DNA from: Comamonadaceae bacterium | GTDB lineage: Bacteria > Pseudomonadota > Gammaproteobacteria > Burkholderiales > Burkholderiaceae_C | DNA: 64,000 nt | Assembly (NCBI GenBank): GCA_027484575.1 | Contig: JAIXSQ010000015.1 | Location: 62,001 to 126,000, forward strand | Direction of reading: 5' to 3' | Program-made: the position numbers and the translations under genes | In this document: positions 16,623-24,983 of the stretch, one piece after another | How the letters are laid out: each line of letters starts with the position of its first letter | Numbering within the stretch: the first letter of the stretch is position 1 | The notes under the pieces: model-generated | Databases searched by the model: none | What the model saw: the letters and a program-made list of their open reading frames with translations, nothing else | What the model was told of the DNA's origin: nothing

Positions 16623-18251
16623 ATGCCCATCCTGGAATCCCGTCTCAATCCGCGTTCGGCCGAGTTCCAGGCCAACGCCGAGGTCATGCGCACCCTGGTC
16701 GAGGACCTGCAGGCCCAGCTGGCCACCTCCGCCGCCGGCGGCGGCGAGGCCGCGCGCGCCAAGCACACCGCCCGCGGCAAGCTGCCGCCGCGCGAGCGGG
16801 TGCAGATGCTGCTGGACCCCGGCACGCCCTTCCTGGAGCTGGCGCCGCTGGCCGCGCACGGCATGTACAACGGCGACGCGCCCTGCGCCGGCCTGATCGC
16901 CGGCATCGGCCGCGTGAACGGACGCGACGTCATGGTGGTGTGCAACGACGCCACCGTGAAGGGCGGCACCTACTACCCGATGACGGTCAAGAAGCACCTG
17001 CGGGCCCAGGAAGTGGCGCTGCAGAACCGGCTGCCGTGCATCTACCTGGTCGACTCGGGCGGCGCCAACCTGCCCAACCAGGACGACGTGTTCCCCGACC
17101 GCGACCACTTCGGCCGCATCTTCTACAACCAGGCGCAGATGTCCGCGCAGGGCATCGCGCAGGTGGCGGTGGTGATGGGCTCGTGCACCGCCGGCGGCGC
17201 CTACGTGCCGGCCATGAGCGACGAGACCATCATCGTGAAGAACCAGGGGACCATCTTCCTGGGCGGCCCGCCGCTGGTGAAGGCCGCCACCGGCGAGGTG
17301 GTGAGCGCCGAGGACCTGGGCGGCGGCGACGTGCACACCCGGCTGTCCGGCGTGGCCGACCACCTGGCCCAGAACGACCTGCATGCGCTGGCGCTGGCGC
17401 GCCAGGTGATCGGCACGCTCAACAAGCCCAAGGCCTGGCCGGTCGAGCTGCGCGAGCCGCGCCCGCCGAAGTACGACCCCAGGGAGCTGTGGGGCGTGGT
17501 GCCCACCGAGGTGCGCAAGCCCTACGACGTGCGCGAGGTGATCGCGCGCGTGGTCGACGGCAGCGAGTTCCACGAGTTCAAGCCGCGCTGGGGCGGCACC
17601 CCGGGCAGCTCGTCGACCACCCTGGTGTGCGGCTTCGCCCACATCGAGGGCATGCCGGTGGGCATCATCGGCAACAACGGCATCCTGTACAGCGAGTCGG
17701 CCCAGAAGGGCGCGCACTTCATCGAGCTGTGCTGCCAGCGCAAGGTGCCGCTGGTGTTCCTGCAGAACATCACCGGCTTCATGGTGGGCCGCAAGTACGA
17801 GAGCGAGGGCATCGCCCGCCACGGCGCCAAGATGGTGACGGCGGTGGCCACGGCCCAGGTGCCCAAGTTCACGATCATCATCGGCGGCAGCTTCGGCGCC
17901 GGCAACTACGGCATGTGCGGCCGCGCCTACTCGCCGCGCTTCCTGTGGATGTGGCCGAACGCGCGCATCTCGGTGATGGGCGGCGAGCAGGCCGCCAGCG
18001 TGCTGGCCACCGTCAAGCGCGACGGCATCGAGGCCAAGGGCGGCCAGTGGAGCGCCGACGAGGAGGCGAAGTTCAAGCAGCCGCTGCTGGACCAGTTCGC
18101 GCACCAGTCGCACCCGTACTACGCCAGCGCCCGCCTGTGGGACGACGGCGTGATCGACCCGGCCGACACCCGCCGTGTGCTGGCGCTGGGCCTGTCGGCC
18201 GCGCTGAACGCGCCGATCGGCGAGCCGAAGTTCGGCGTGTTCCGGATGTGA
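16623..18251 (+). CDS. liuB: Methylcrotonyl-CoA carboxylase beta (carboxyltransferase) subunit
   Basis: A 542-residue carboxyltransferase, full length. Landmarks include [80 protein letters not shown] and [20 protein letters not shown]. It transfers carboxyl from carboxybiotin to the gamma carbon of a branched enoyl-CoA in the cytosol. The VDSGGANLP stretch and the neighbours (hydratase, HMG-CoA lyase) favour 3-methylcrotonyl-CoA over propionyl- or acetyl-CoA. Geranyl-CoA carboxylase is the main alternative. First gene of the operon; the alpha subunit lies 2.7 kb downstream. Confidence 0.92.
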   Translation: MPILESRLNPRSAEFQANAEVMRTLVEDLQAQLATSAAGGGEAARAKHTARGKLPPRERVQMLLDPGTPFLELAPLAAHGMYNGDAPCAGLIAGIGRVNGRDVMVVCNDATVKGGTYYPMTVKKHLRAQEVALQNRLPCIYLVDSGGANLPNQDDVFPDRDHFGRIFYNQAQMSAQGIAQVAVVMGSCTAGGAYVPAMSDETIIVKNQGTIFLGGPPLVKAATGEVVSAEDLGGGDVHTRLSGVADHLAQNDLHALALARQVIGTLNKPKAWPVELREPRPPKYDPRELWGVVPTEVRKPYDVREVIARVVDGSEFHEFKPRWGGTPGSSSTTLVCGFAHIEGMPVGIIGNNGILYSESAQKGAHFIELCCQRKVPLVFLQNITGFMVGRKYESEGIARHGAKMVTAVATAQVPKFTIIIGGSFGAGNYGMCGRAYSPRFLWMWPNARISVMGGEQAASVLATVKRDGIEAKGGQWSADEEAKFKQPLLDQFAHQSHPYYASARLWDDGVIDPADTRRVLALGLSAALNAPIGEPKFGVFRM

Positions 18252-18261
18252 GCAAGGCACC

Positions 18262-18335
18262 GTCGTCCCCGCGCAGGCGGGGACCCACGCGCAAGGGCCG
18301 GGTCGATCGTGGATCCCCGCCTGCGCGGGGATGAC
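18262..18335. repeat. Dispersed palindromic element, facing pair
   Basis: In the 102-base gap between the carboxyltransferase and dehydrogenase genes are two facing copies: GTCGTCCCCGCGCAGGCGGG at 18262 and its inverse TGGATCCCCGCCTGCGCGGG at 18310. Each is a palindrome; together they make a longer inverted pair. It may act as a transcript-stability or attenuation element inside the operon. The ribosome site of the next gene (ACAGGAG) follows directly. Confidence 0.8.
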
Positions 18336-18353
18336 GAAGCACAGGAGACGACC

Positions 18354-19490
18354 ATGCAACCGACCGTGTACGACACCCCCGAGCACGCCGCCCTGCGCGA
18401 GCAGGTCGCGCGCTTCATCGCCCGCGAGGTCGAGCCGCACGGCATGGCCTGGGAGACGCAGGGCTGCGTGCCGCGCGACGTGCTGCGCCGCATGGGCCAG
18501 GCCGGCTTCTTCGGCCTGATGTACGAGCCGCAGTACGGCGGCGCCGGGGCCGACGCGCTGACCAACCTGGTGTTCGCCGAGGCGCTGTCGCAGTCGACCT
18601 TCGCCGGCTTCATCATCACCGTGCTGGTCCACACCGACATGGCCAGCCCGCACCTGCACCATGCGGGCAGCGCGGCGCAGAAGGCGCGCTGGCTGCCCAG
18701 GGTCATCGCCGGCGAGGCGATCACCGCGGTGGGCATCACCGAGCCGGGCGCCGGCAGCGACGTGGCCGGCATCCGCACCACGGCGCGCCGCGATGGCGAC
18801 CACTGGGTGCTCAACGGCACCAAGCTGTTCATCACCAACGGCGTCCATGCCGACCTGTACTTCATCGCCGCCAGGACGGGGCCGGGCAAGCGCGAGATGT
18901 CGATCTTCGCGGTCGAGAAGGGCACGCCGGGCTTCTCGGTCGGCCGCGCGCTGCACAAGGCGGGCTGGCTGTCCTCCGACACCGCCGAGCTGGTGCTGCA
19001 GGACGTGCGCGTGCCGGCCGGCCACCTGCTGGGCGAGGAGGGCAAGGGCTTCTACGCGGTGATGAAGAACTTCCAGACCGAGCGCATCGCGCTGGGCGCG
19101 ATGGCGGTGGGCCACTGCCAGCAGGCGATCCGGCTGGCGCTGGACCACGTGCGCCAGCGGCAGGCCTTCGGCGCCACGCTGTGGGAGCAGCCGGCGATCC
19201 GCCAGCGCATCGCCATGGCCGACGCCAAGACCCGCGCCGCCCGCGCCTTCCTGTACGAATGCGCGTGGCGCGTGGCGCAGGGCCAGGACGTGGTGCAGGA
19301 GGTCTCGATGCTCAAGGCGCTCACGGGCGAGCTGGTCAACGAGGTGGTGTCCACCTGCCAGCAGTTCCACGGCGGCATGGGCTACATGCGCGAGATGCCG
19401 ATCGAGCGCCTGTGGCGCGACGCCCGCATCCTGGCCATCGGCGGCGGCGCCACCGAGGTGATGCTGGAAGAGGTGGCCAAGCGCTACTGA
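18354..19490 (+). CDS. Acyl-CoA dehydrogenase (long/branched-chain type)
   Basis: A 378-residue flavoenzyme of the acyl-CoA dehydrogenase family. Landmarks: GITEPGAGSDVAGIRTTARR, NGTKLFITNGVHADLY, RQRQAFGATLWEQPAI and FHGGMGYMREMPIERLWRDA. The usual C-terminal catalytic Glu is absent: the segment reads LAIGGGATEVM. A Glu at residue 243 (FQTERIALG) sits where isovaleryl-CoA and long-chain dehydrogenases keep their base. By position it would make the enoyl-CoA for the carboxylase. Its sequence looks less like classic LiuA and more like long-chain or citronellyl-CoA dehydrogenases. The start at 18354 follows a good ribosome site; an upstream in-frame start would translate the repeat. Confidence 0.9.
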   Translation: MQPTVYDTPEHAALREQVARFIAREVEPHGMAWETQGCVPRDVLRRMGQAGFFGLMYEPQYGGAGADALTNLVFAEALSQSTFAGFIITVLVHTDMASPHLHHAGSAAQKARWLPRVIAGEAITAVGITEPGAGSDVAGIRTTARRDGDHWVLNGTKLFITNGVHADLYFIAARTGPGKREMSIFAVEKGTPGFSVGRALHKAGWLSSDTAELVLQDVRVPAGHLLGEEGKGFYAVMKNFQTERIALGAMAVGHCQQAIRLALDHVRQRQAFGATLWEQPAIRQRIAMADAKTRAARAFLYECAWRVAQGQDVVQEVSMLKALTGELVNEVVSTCQQFHGGMGYMREMPIERLWRDARILAIGGGATEVMLEEVAKRY

Positions 19491-19510
19491 ACGACACGAA
19501 AGGACCTGCG

Positions 19511-20302
19511 ATGAAGCACCTGCTGCTCGACACCCACGCGGCGGTCACCACCGTCACCCTGAACCGTCCGGACGTGCGCAACGCGTTCAACGACGAGGTC
19601 ATCACCGAGCTGACCGCGGTCTTCCACGAGCTGGGCAAGCGGCCCGAGGTGCGGGCGGTGGTGCTGGCGGCCAACGGCCCGGCGTTCTGCGCCGGCGCCG
19701 ACCTGAACTGGATGAAGCGCATGGCCGGCTACACCCGCGAGGAGAACCTGGCGGATGCGGCCGGGCTGGCGCGCATGCTGGAGGTGATCCACGGCTGTCC
19801 CAAGCCCACCATCGCCAAGGTGCAGGGCGACGTCTACGCGGGCGGCACCGGCTTGGTGGCGGCCTGCGACATCGCGGTGTCGGTCGACACGGCCTGGTAC
19901 TGCCTGAGCGAGACCCGGCTGGGCCTGATCCCCGCGACCATCAGCCCCTACGTGATCCGCGCCATGGGGGCCCGCGCGGCGCACCGCTGGATGCTCACGG
20001 CCGAGCGCTTCTCCGCCGCCGAGGCACACCGCATCGGCTTCGTGCACGAGCTGGTGCCGGCCGAGCAGCTCGACGCCAAGGTCGCCGAGATCGCCGGCGC
20101 GCTGGCCAATGCCGGGCCCGAGGCGGTCAAGGCCTGCAAACAGCTGGTGCACGACGTCGCCGGCCACGAGATCACCTCGGGCCTGGTGCGCCGCACGGTC
20201 GAGGCCATCGCCGACATCCGCGCCAGCGACGAGGGCCGCGAGGGCATCCGTTCGTTCCTCGACAAGCGCAAGCCGTCCTGGCTGCTGCCGCCGGCGGCCT
20301 GA
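19511..20302 (+). CDS. liuC: Enoyl-CoA hydratase (methylglutaconyl-CoA hydratase type)
   Basis: A 263-residue crotonase-fold protein with the oxyanion segment PAFCAGADLNWMKRMAGY, the second oxyanion strand GDVYAGGTGLVAACDIAVS and the catalytic acidic segment CLSETRLGLIPATISPYV. By operon position it should hydrate 3-methylglutaconyl-CoA to HMG-CoA, between the carboxylase and the lyase. It lies 20 bases after the dehydrogenase, with an AAAGGA ribosome site before the ATG at 19511. The NWMKRMA motif is common in LiuC-like hydratases. Confidence 0.9.
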   Translation: MKHLLLDTHAAVTTVTLNRPDVRNAFNDEVITELTAVFHELGKRPEVRAVVLAANGPAFCAGADLNWMKRMAGYTREENLADAAGLARMLEVIHGCPKPTIAKVQGDVYAGGTGLVAACDIAVSVDTAWYCLSETRLGLIPATISPYVIRAMGARAAHRWMLTAERFSAAEAHRIGFVHELVPAEQLDAKVAEIAGALANAGPEAVKACKQLVHDVAGHEITSGLVRRTVEAIADIRASDEGREGIRSFLDKRKPSWLLPPAA

Positions 20303-20322
20303 ACGCCGGACACACCGCCGCC

Positions 20323-20958
20323 ATGGACGCCATCCCGACCCTGGTCGACGCGCCGCAGGTGCTCGCACTCGCGGCGGCGCTGGGCTGGGCCAGCGGCTTC
20401 CGGCTGTATGCCGCGGTCTTCCTGGCCGGCGCCGCCGGCTGGATGGGCTGGATCGCGCTGCCGCCCGGGCTGCAGGTGCTGCAGCACCCGGCGGTGCTGG
20501 CGGCCAGCGGCTTCATGCTCTGCGTCGAGTTCTTCGCCGACAAGATCCCCTACGTCGATTCGGTCTGGGACGCGGCCCACACGCTGGTGCGCATCCCGGC
20601 CGGCGCCGCGCTGGCCGCCGGTGCCCTGGGCGCCGACGGGCAGGCCATGGCCTGGATCGGCGCGCTGCTGGGCGGCGGGCTGGCCGCCACCAGCCACGCC
20701 ACCAAGATGACCGCCCGCGCCGCGGCCAACACCTCGCCCGAGCCGCTGTCCAACTGGGGCCTGTCGCTGGCCGAGGACGGGCTGGTCGTGTTCTTCCTCT
20801 GGCTGTCCGCCACGCATCCGGCCATCTTCACCCTGGTGCTGGCCGCCAGCGTGGGGGTGTCGCTGGTGCTGCTGGTGGTGCTGTTCCGCTTCCTGCGCAA
20901 GGTCCTGGCCGGCCTGCGCACCTTCCTGACGGGGCACCGCCTGCCCCGGGAGCTCTGA
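20323..20958 (+). CDS. DUF4126 membrane protein
   Basis: A 211-residue integral membrane protein with about five hydrophobic segments. The family signatures are ASGFRLYAAVFLAGAAGW, FFADKIPYVDSVWDAAHTLV and the SHATKMTARAAANTSPEP loop. DUF4126 has no assigned biochemical role. It sits between the hydratase and biotin carboxylase genes, 20 bases after the first and 2 bases before the second, so it is cotranscribed. A link with the pathway, for example an export or permeability function, is only positional. Confidence 0.82.
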   Translation: MDAIPTLVDAPQVLALAAALGWASGFRLYAAVFLAGAAGWMGWIALPPGLQVLQHPAVLAASGFMLCVEFFADKIPYVDSVWDAAHTLVRIPAGAALAAGALGADGQAMAWIGALLGGGLAATSHATKMTARAAANTSPEPLSNWGLSLAEDGLVVFFLWLSATHPAIFTLVLAASVGVSLVLLVVLFRFLRKVLAGLRTFLTGHRLPREL

Positions 20959-20960
20959 GC

Positions 20961-23009
20961 ATGTTCGACAAGATCCTGATCGCCAATCGCGGGGAAATCG
21001 CTTGCAGGGTCGCCGCGACCGCACGGCGCCTGTCCATCCGCACGGTCGCCGTGTACTCCGACGCCGATGCCGGCGCCAAGCACGTGGCGGCCTGCGACGA
21101 GGCGGTGCACATCGGCGGCAGCGCGCCGCGCGACAGCTACCTGCGCTGGGAGCGCATCCTGGAAGCGGCCCAGGCCACGGGCGCGCAGGCCATCCACCCG
21201 GGCTACGGCTTCCTGTCCGAGAACGAGGCCTTCGCCCAGGCCTGCGCCGACGCGGGCCTGGTGTTCATCGGTCCGCCGGCCTCGGCCATCCAGGCCATGG
21301 GCCTGAAGGCCGAGTCCAAGCGGCTGATGCAGCAGGCCGGCGTGCCGCTGGTGCCGGGCTACCACGGCGCCGACCAGGACCCCGCGCTGCTGCAGCGCGA
21401 GGCCGACCGCATCGGCTACCCCGTGCTGATCAAGGCCAGCGCGGGCGGCGGCGGCAAGGGCATGCGCGCGGTCGAGAAGGCCGAGGACTTCGCGGCCGCG
21501 CTGGCCTCCTGCCAGCGCGAGGCGCGCAACAGCTTCGGCGACGACGCGGTGCTGGTCGAGAAGTACGTGCAGCGGCCGCGCCACATCGAGATCCAGGTGT
21601 TCGGCGACAGCCACGGCAACCTGGTGCACCTGTTCGAGCGCGACTGCTCGGTGCAGCGCCGCCACCAGAAGGTGCTGGAGGAAGCGCCCGCCCCCGGCAT
21701 GACGCCCGAGCTGCGCCGGCGCATGGGCGAGGCCGCCGTGGCCGCCGCCCGTGCGGTGGGCTACGTCGGCGCGGGCACGGTCGAATTCATCGTCGAGCAG
21801 CGGGGCGGCGCCCCCTCCCGTCATCCCCGCGACTCCTCGCGTCATCCCCGCGAAGGCGGGGATCCAGAAGCCTCGATGGAGTTCTTCTTCATGGAGATGA
21901 ACACCCGCCTGCAGGTCGAGCATCCGGTCACCGAGGCCATCACCGGCCTGGACCTGGTCGAGTGGCAGCTGCGCGTGGCCGCCGGCCAGCCGTTGCCGCT
22001 GCGCCAGGAGGACCTGCGCATCGAGGGCCATGCCATCGAGGCGCGCATCTGCGCCGAGACGCCCGACACCAATTTCCTGCCGGCCACCGGGCGGCTGGCC
22101 ACCTACCGCAAGCCGCCCGCCACGGCCTTCACGCCCGGGCCGGTGCGCATCGACGACGGCGTGCGCCAAGGCGACGAGATCTCGCCGTACTACGACTCGA
22201 TGGTGGCCAAGCTGATCGTGCACGGCGCCACCCGCGCGCAGGCGCTGGCGCGGCTCGACGCCGCGCTGGCCGCCACGCAGATCACGGGCCTGTCGACCAA
22301 CGTGCAGTTCCTGCGGCACGTGGTGCGCAGCCGCTCGTTCGCGCAGGCCGACCTGGACACCGCGCTGATCCAGCGCGAGGCGGCCGTGCTGTTCCAGCAG
22401 GAGCCGGTGGGGCTGCCGCTGGCGGCGGCCTGCGCCATCGCCACCACGCTGGCCGGGGAGCAGGCGCTGGCCGGCGCCGACCCGTACAGCCGGCGCGACG
22501 GCTGGCGCTCGCACGGGGCGTGGACGCGCCGCTTCCTGCTGGAGTTCGCGGGCGAACGGCACGAGGCGCTGCTGGCGTATGGCCGCGACGGCACGCTGCG
22601 GCTGTCCGTCGGCGGCGAGGACGCACCGCTGGCGTTCGAGACCGGCGCCGACGGCCTGGACCTGCGCTGGGGCGCGCGCCGCGTGCGCGCCCGCGTCGAT
22701 GCCTTGGGCGAGGCGCTGCACGTGTTCACGCCGCAGGGCGCCACGCGGGTGGTGCTGATCGACCAGCTGGCGCATGCCGGCGAGGGCGAGGCCGAAGGCG
22801 GCCGCCTGACGGCGCCCATGCCGGGCAAGGTGGTGTCGTTCGCGGTGCGGGCCGGCGACGCCGTGACCAAGGGCCAGCCGCTGGCGGTGATGGAGGCGAT
22901 GAAGATGGAGCACACCATCGCCGCGCCGGCCGACGGCACCGTGGCCGAGCTGCTGTACGCGCCGGGCGACCAGGTGGCGGAAGGGGCGGAGCTGCTGAAG
23001 ATGGCCTGA
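20961..23009 (+). CDS. liuD: Methylcrotonyl-CoA carboxylase alpha (biotin carboxylase) subunit with in-frame repeat
   Basis: This 682-residue subunit has a biotin carboxylase domain (about 1-460: MFDKILIANRGEIACRVAAT, IHPGYGFLSENEAFA, ATP loop SAGGGGKGMRAV, MEMNTRLQVEHPVTE), a linker, and a C-terminal biotinyl domain with EAMKMEH (biotinylated Lys648). It charges biotin with carboxyl from bicarbonate using ATP and partners with the beta subunit. Residues about 281-305 (RGGAPSRHPRDSSRHPREGG) are an insert encoded by the dispersed palindromic repeat. It falls in the hairpin just before FMEMNTRLQ, where homologs have two or three residues. The frame is kept, so the enzyme is probably active. Confidence 0.93.
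   Translation: MFDKILIANRGEIACRVAATARRLSIRTVAVYSDADAGAKHVAACDEAVHIGGSAPRDSYLRWERILEAAQATGAQAIHPGYGFLSENEAFAQACADAGLVFIGPPASAIQAMGLKAESKRLMQQAGVPLVPGYHGADQDPALLQREADRIGYPVLIKASAGGGGKGMRAVEKAEDFAAALASCQREARNSFGDDAVLVEKYVQRPRHIEIQVFGDSHGNLVHLFERDCSVQRRHQKVLEEAPAPGMTPELRRRMGEAAVAAARAVGYVGAGTVEFIVEQRGGAPSRHPRDSSRHPREGGDPEASMEFFFMEMNTRLQVEHPVTEAITGLDLVEWQLRVAAGQPLPLRQEDLRIEGHAIEARICAETPDTNFLPATGRLATYRKPPATAFTPGPVRIDDGVRQGDEISPYYDSMVAKLIVHGATRAQALARLDAALAATQITGLSTNVQFLRHVVRSRSFAQADLDTALIQREAAVLFQQEPVGLPLAAACAIATTLAGEQALAGADPYSRRDGWRSHGAWTRRFLLEFAGERHEALLAYGRDGTLRLSVGGEDAPLAFETGADGLDLRWGARRVRARVDALGEALHVFTPQGATRVVLIDQLAHAGEGEAEGGRLTAPMPGKVVSFAVRAGDAVTKGQPLAVMEAMKMEHTIAAPADGTVAELLYAPGDQVAEGAELLKMA
21820..21867. 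repeat. Palindromic element inside the biotin carboxylase gene
   Basis: One truncated copy (21820-21832) and one full copy (21841-21867, GTCATCCCCGCGAAGGCGGG then GATCCAG) of the dispersed element lie within the coding sequence. The segment is 48 bases, a multiple of three, and contributes residues such as SRHPRDSSRHPREGGDP. The DNA matches the intergenic copies closely, showing recent insertion or continuing exchange. Confidence 0.85.
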
Positions 23010-23041
23010 GGCGACGACGCCGCGCCGCGTGCGTCGTCGCC
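23010..23041. terminator. Strong hairpin directly after the carboxylase stop
   Basis: GGCGACGACGC and GCGTCGTCGCC form a perfect 11-base stem around a 10-base loop, beginning on the base after the stop codon. There is no T run, so it is not a classic intrinsic terminator. It may protect the 3' end or slow transcription. A dispersed palindromic pair follows at once. Confidence 0.55.
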
Positions 23042-23042
23042 C

Positions 23043-23117
23043 CGGCGAAGGCCGGGGCCCAGTGACTTGCACGGCCGAAGCCAAGTTACTGGATCCCGGC
23101 TTCCGCCGGGATGACGG
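23043..23117. repeat. Dispersed palindromic element, facing pair
   Basis: A copy reading CCGGCGAAGGCCGGGGCCCA at 23043 faces an inverted copy TGGATCCCGGCTTCCGCCGG ending in GATGACGG near 23117. They form a bipartite inverted structure between the carboxylase gene and ghrA. With the hairpin at 23010, this makes the gap a likely transcriptional boundary within the cluster. Confidence 0.75.
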
Positions 23118-23138
23118 CAAGCCACGACAATCACCCCC

Positions 23139-24059
23139 ATGCGCATCCTCTTCTGCTGCACCGGCACCAAGGCCGCCCCCTGGCTCGACGGGCTGCGCGC
23201 CGCCTTGCCCGGCGCCGACATCGCCGAGTGGGTCCCGGGCGCGCCCCAGGCCGACCATGCGGTGGTGTGGGCCCCGCCCCAGCAGTTCCTGGACGAGCAG
23301 CCCGGCCTGCAGGCGCTGTTCAACATCGGTGCCGGCGTCGATGCGCTGCTCAAGCTGCGCCTGCCGCCCGGCGCGCTGGTGGTGCGCCTGGACGATGCCG
23401 GCATGTCGGTGCAGATGGCCGAGTACGTCTGCCATGCGGTGATCCGGCACTTCCGCGAGTTCGACGGCTACGAACGCGACATGGCCGAGGGCCGCTGGAG
23501 CTACCGCAAGCCCCGGCTGCGCAGCGAATGGCCGGTGGGCGTGCTGGGCCTGGGCGTGCTGGGCACCCGGGTGGCGCAGGCACTGGCGCAGTTCGAGTTC
23601 CCGGTGCACGGCTGGAGCCGCACGCCGCGCGAGGTCGCCGGCGTCACCTGCCATGCCGGCGAGGCCGCGCTGCCGGGCTTCCTGGCGGCCAGCCGCGTGC
23701 TGGTCAACCTGCTGCCGCTGACGCCTGCGACCGAGAACCTGCTGGACCGCGACACCCTGGGCCGGCTGCAGCCCGGCGGCTACCTGGTCAACGTGGCGCG
23801 CGGCGCGCACCTGGTCGAGGCCGACCTGCTGGCGCTGCTGGACAGCGGCCACCTCGCGGGCGCGACCATCGACGTGCTGCGCGAGGAGCCGCCGCCGGCC
23901 GACCACCCGTTCTGGCGCCACCCGCAGATCACCCTGACCCCGCACACCTCGGCCCGCACGCTGCGCGAGGAGAGCATCGCCCAGATCGCCGGCAAGATCC
24001 GCGCGCTGGGCCGCGGCGAGCCCATCGCGGGCATCGTCGATCCGTCCCGCGGCTACTGA
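23139..24059 (+). CDS. ghrA: Glyoxylate/hydroxypyruvate reductase A
   Basis: A 306-residue D-2-hydroxyacid dehydrogenase of the GhrA branch. It has a Rossmann nucleotide loop (VGVLGLGVLGTRVAQALAQF) and the catalytic set: Arg in VNVARGAHLVE, Glu in VLREEPPPADHPFW, and His in TLTPHTSARTLRE. It reduces glyoxylate or hydroxypyruvate with NADPH in the cytosol. It sits between the carboxylase and HMG-CoA lyase genes but has no evident step in that pathway. An independent 2-oxoacid role is likely. Confidence 0.9.
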   Translation: MRILFCCTGTKAAPWLDGLRAALPGADIAEWVPGAPQADHAVVWAPPQQFLDEQPGLQALFNIGAGVDALLKLRLPPGALVVRLDDAGMSVQMAEYVCHAVIRHFREFDGYERDMAEGRWSYRKPRLRSEWPVGVLGLGVLGTRVAQALAQFEFPVHGWSRTPREVAGVTCHAGEAALPGFLAASRVLVNLLPLTPATENLLDRDTLGRLQPGGYLVNVARGAHLVEADLLALLDSGHLAGATIDVLREEPPPADHPFWRHPQITLTPHTSARTLREESIAQIAGKIRALGRGEPIAGIVDPSRGY

Positions 24060-24074
24060 CACCCCGGAGTCCCC

Positions 24075-24983
24075 ATGTCCCTGCCCCCCCGCGTCAAGCT
24101 GGTCGACGTCGGTCCCCGCGACGGCCTGCAGAACGAGAAGGCGCCCGTGCCGGCGCAAGCCAAGATCGACCTGGTGCACCGGCTGCAGGACGCCGGCCTG
24201 CGCGAGATCGAGGTCACCAGCTTCGTGTCCCCCAAGTGGGTGCCGCAGATGGCCGACGCCGCCGAGGTGATGGCCGGCCTGCAGCGCCGCCCCGGCGTGC
24301 GCTATGCGGTGCTCACGCCCAACCTGAAGGGCTTCGAGGCCGCGCTGCCCTGCCGGCCCGACGAGATCGTGGTGTTCGGCGCCGCCAGCGAGGCCTTCAG
24401 CCAGAAGAACATCAACTGCTCCATCGCCGAGAGCATCGAGCGCTTCGCGCCCGTGGTGCAGGCCGCGCGCGCCCACGGCATCAAGGTGCGCGGCGCCATC
24501 TCCACCACGGTGGGCTGCCCCTACGAGGGCGAGATCGCCCCGGCGCGGGTCGAGCTGGTCGCGCGGCTGATGAAGGAGATCGGCGTGCAGCACGTGGGCG
24601 TGGCCGACACCATCGGCGTGGGCACGCCGCGCAAGGTGCAGGCCGCGATGGAGGCGGCGCTGCGCCACTACCCGCTGGACGAGGTCTCGGGCCACTTCCA
24701 CGACACCTACGGCCAGGCGCTGGCCAACACCTACGCCTGCCTGGAGATGGGCGTGTGGCAGTTCGACACCTCGGTCGCCGGTCTGGGCGGCTGCCCGTAT
24801 GCCAAGGGCGCCACCGGCAACGTGGCCACCGAGGACGTGGTCTACCTGCTGCACGGCCTGGGCATCGAGACCGGCATCGACCTGGACGCGCTGGTCGACG
24901 CCGGCGCGGCCATCAGCGGCGTGCTGGGCCGCAAGCCGAATTCGCGGGTCGCCACCGCCATCCTCAACAAGCGGGCCGGCTGA
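24075..24983 (+). CDS. liuE: Hydroxymethylglutaryl-CoA lyase
   Basis: A 302-residue TIM-barrel lyase of the DRE-TIM family. It opens with VKLVDVGPRDGLQNEKAPVP (catalytic Arg and metal Asp), followed by VTSFVSPKWVPQMADA, HFHDTYGQALAN (metal His pair) and the signature GLGGCPYAKGATGNVATED with the active-site Cys240. It splits HMG-CoA into acetoacetate and acetyl-CoA, the last step of leucine breakdown. Ribosome site GGAG lies 6 bases upstream. It overlaps the next gene by one base (TGATG). Confidence 0.95.
   Translation: MSLPPRVKLVDVGPRDGLQNEKAPVPAQAKIDLVHRLQDAGLREIEVTSFVSPKWVPQMADAAEVMAGLQRRPGVRYAVLTPNLKGFEAALPCRPDEIVVFGAASEAFSQKNINCSIAESIERFAPVVQAARAHGIKVRGAISTTVGCPYEGEIAPARVELVARLMKEIGVQHVGVADTIGVGTPRKVQAAMEAALRHYPLDEVSGHFHDTYGQALANTYACLEMGVWQFDTSVAGLGGCPYAKGATGNVATEDVVYLLHGLGIETGIDLDALVDAGAAISGVLGRKPNSRVATAILNKRAG

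Noticed and set aside
20961..23009. Pseudogene call for liuD because of the internal repeat
   Set aside because: The insert is a multiple of three and all catalytic and biotinylation motifs remain, so the gene should make a full protein.
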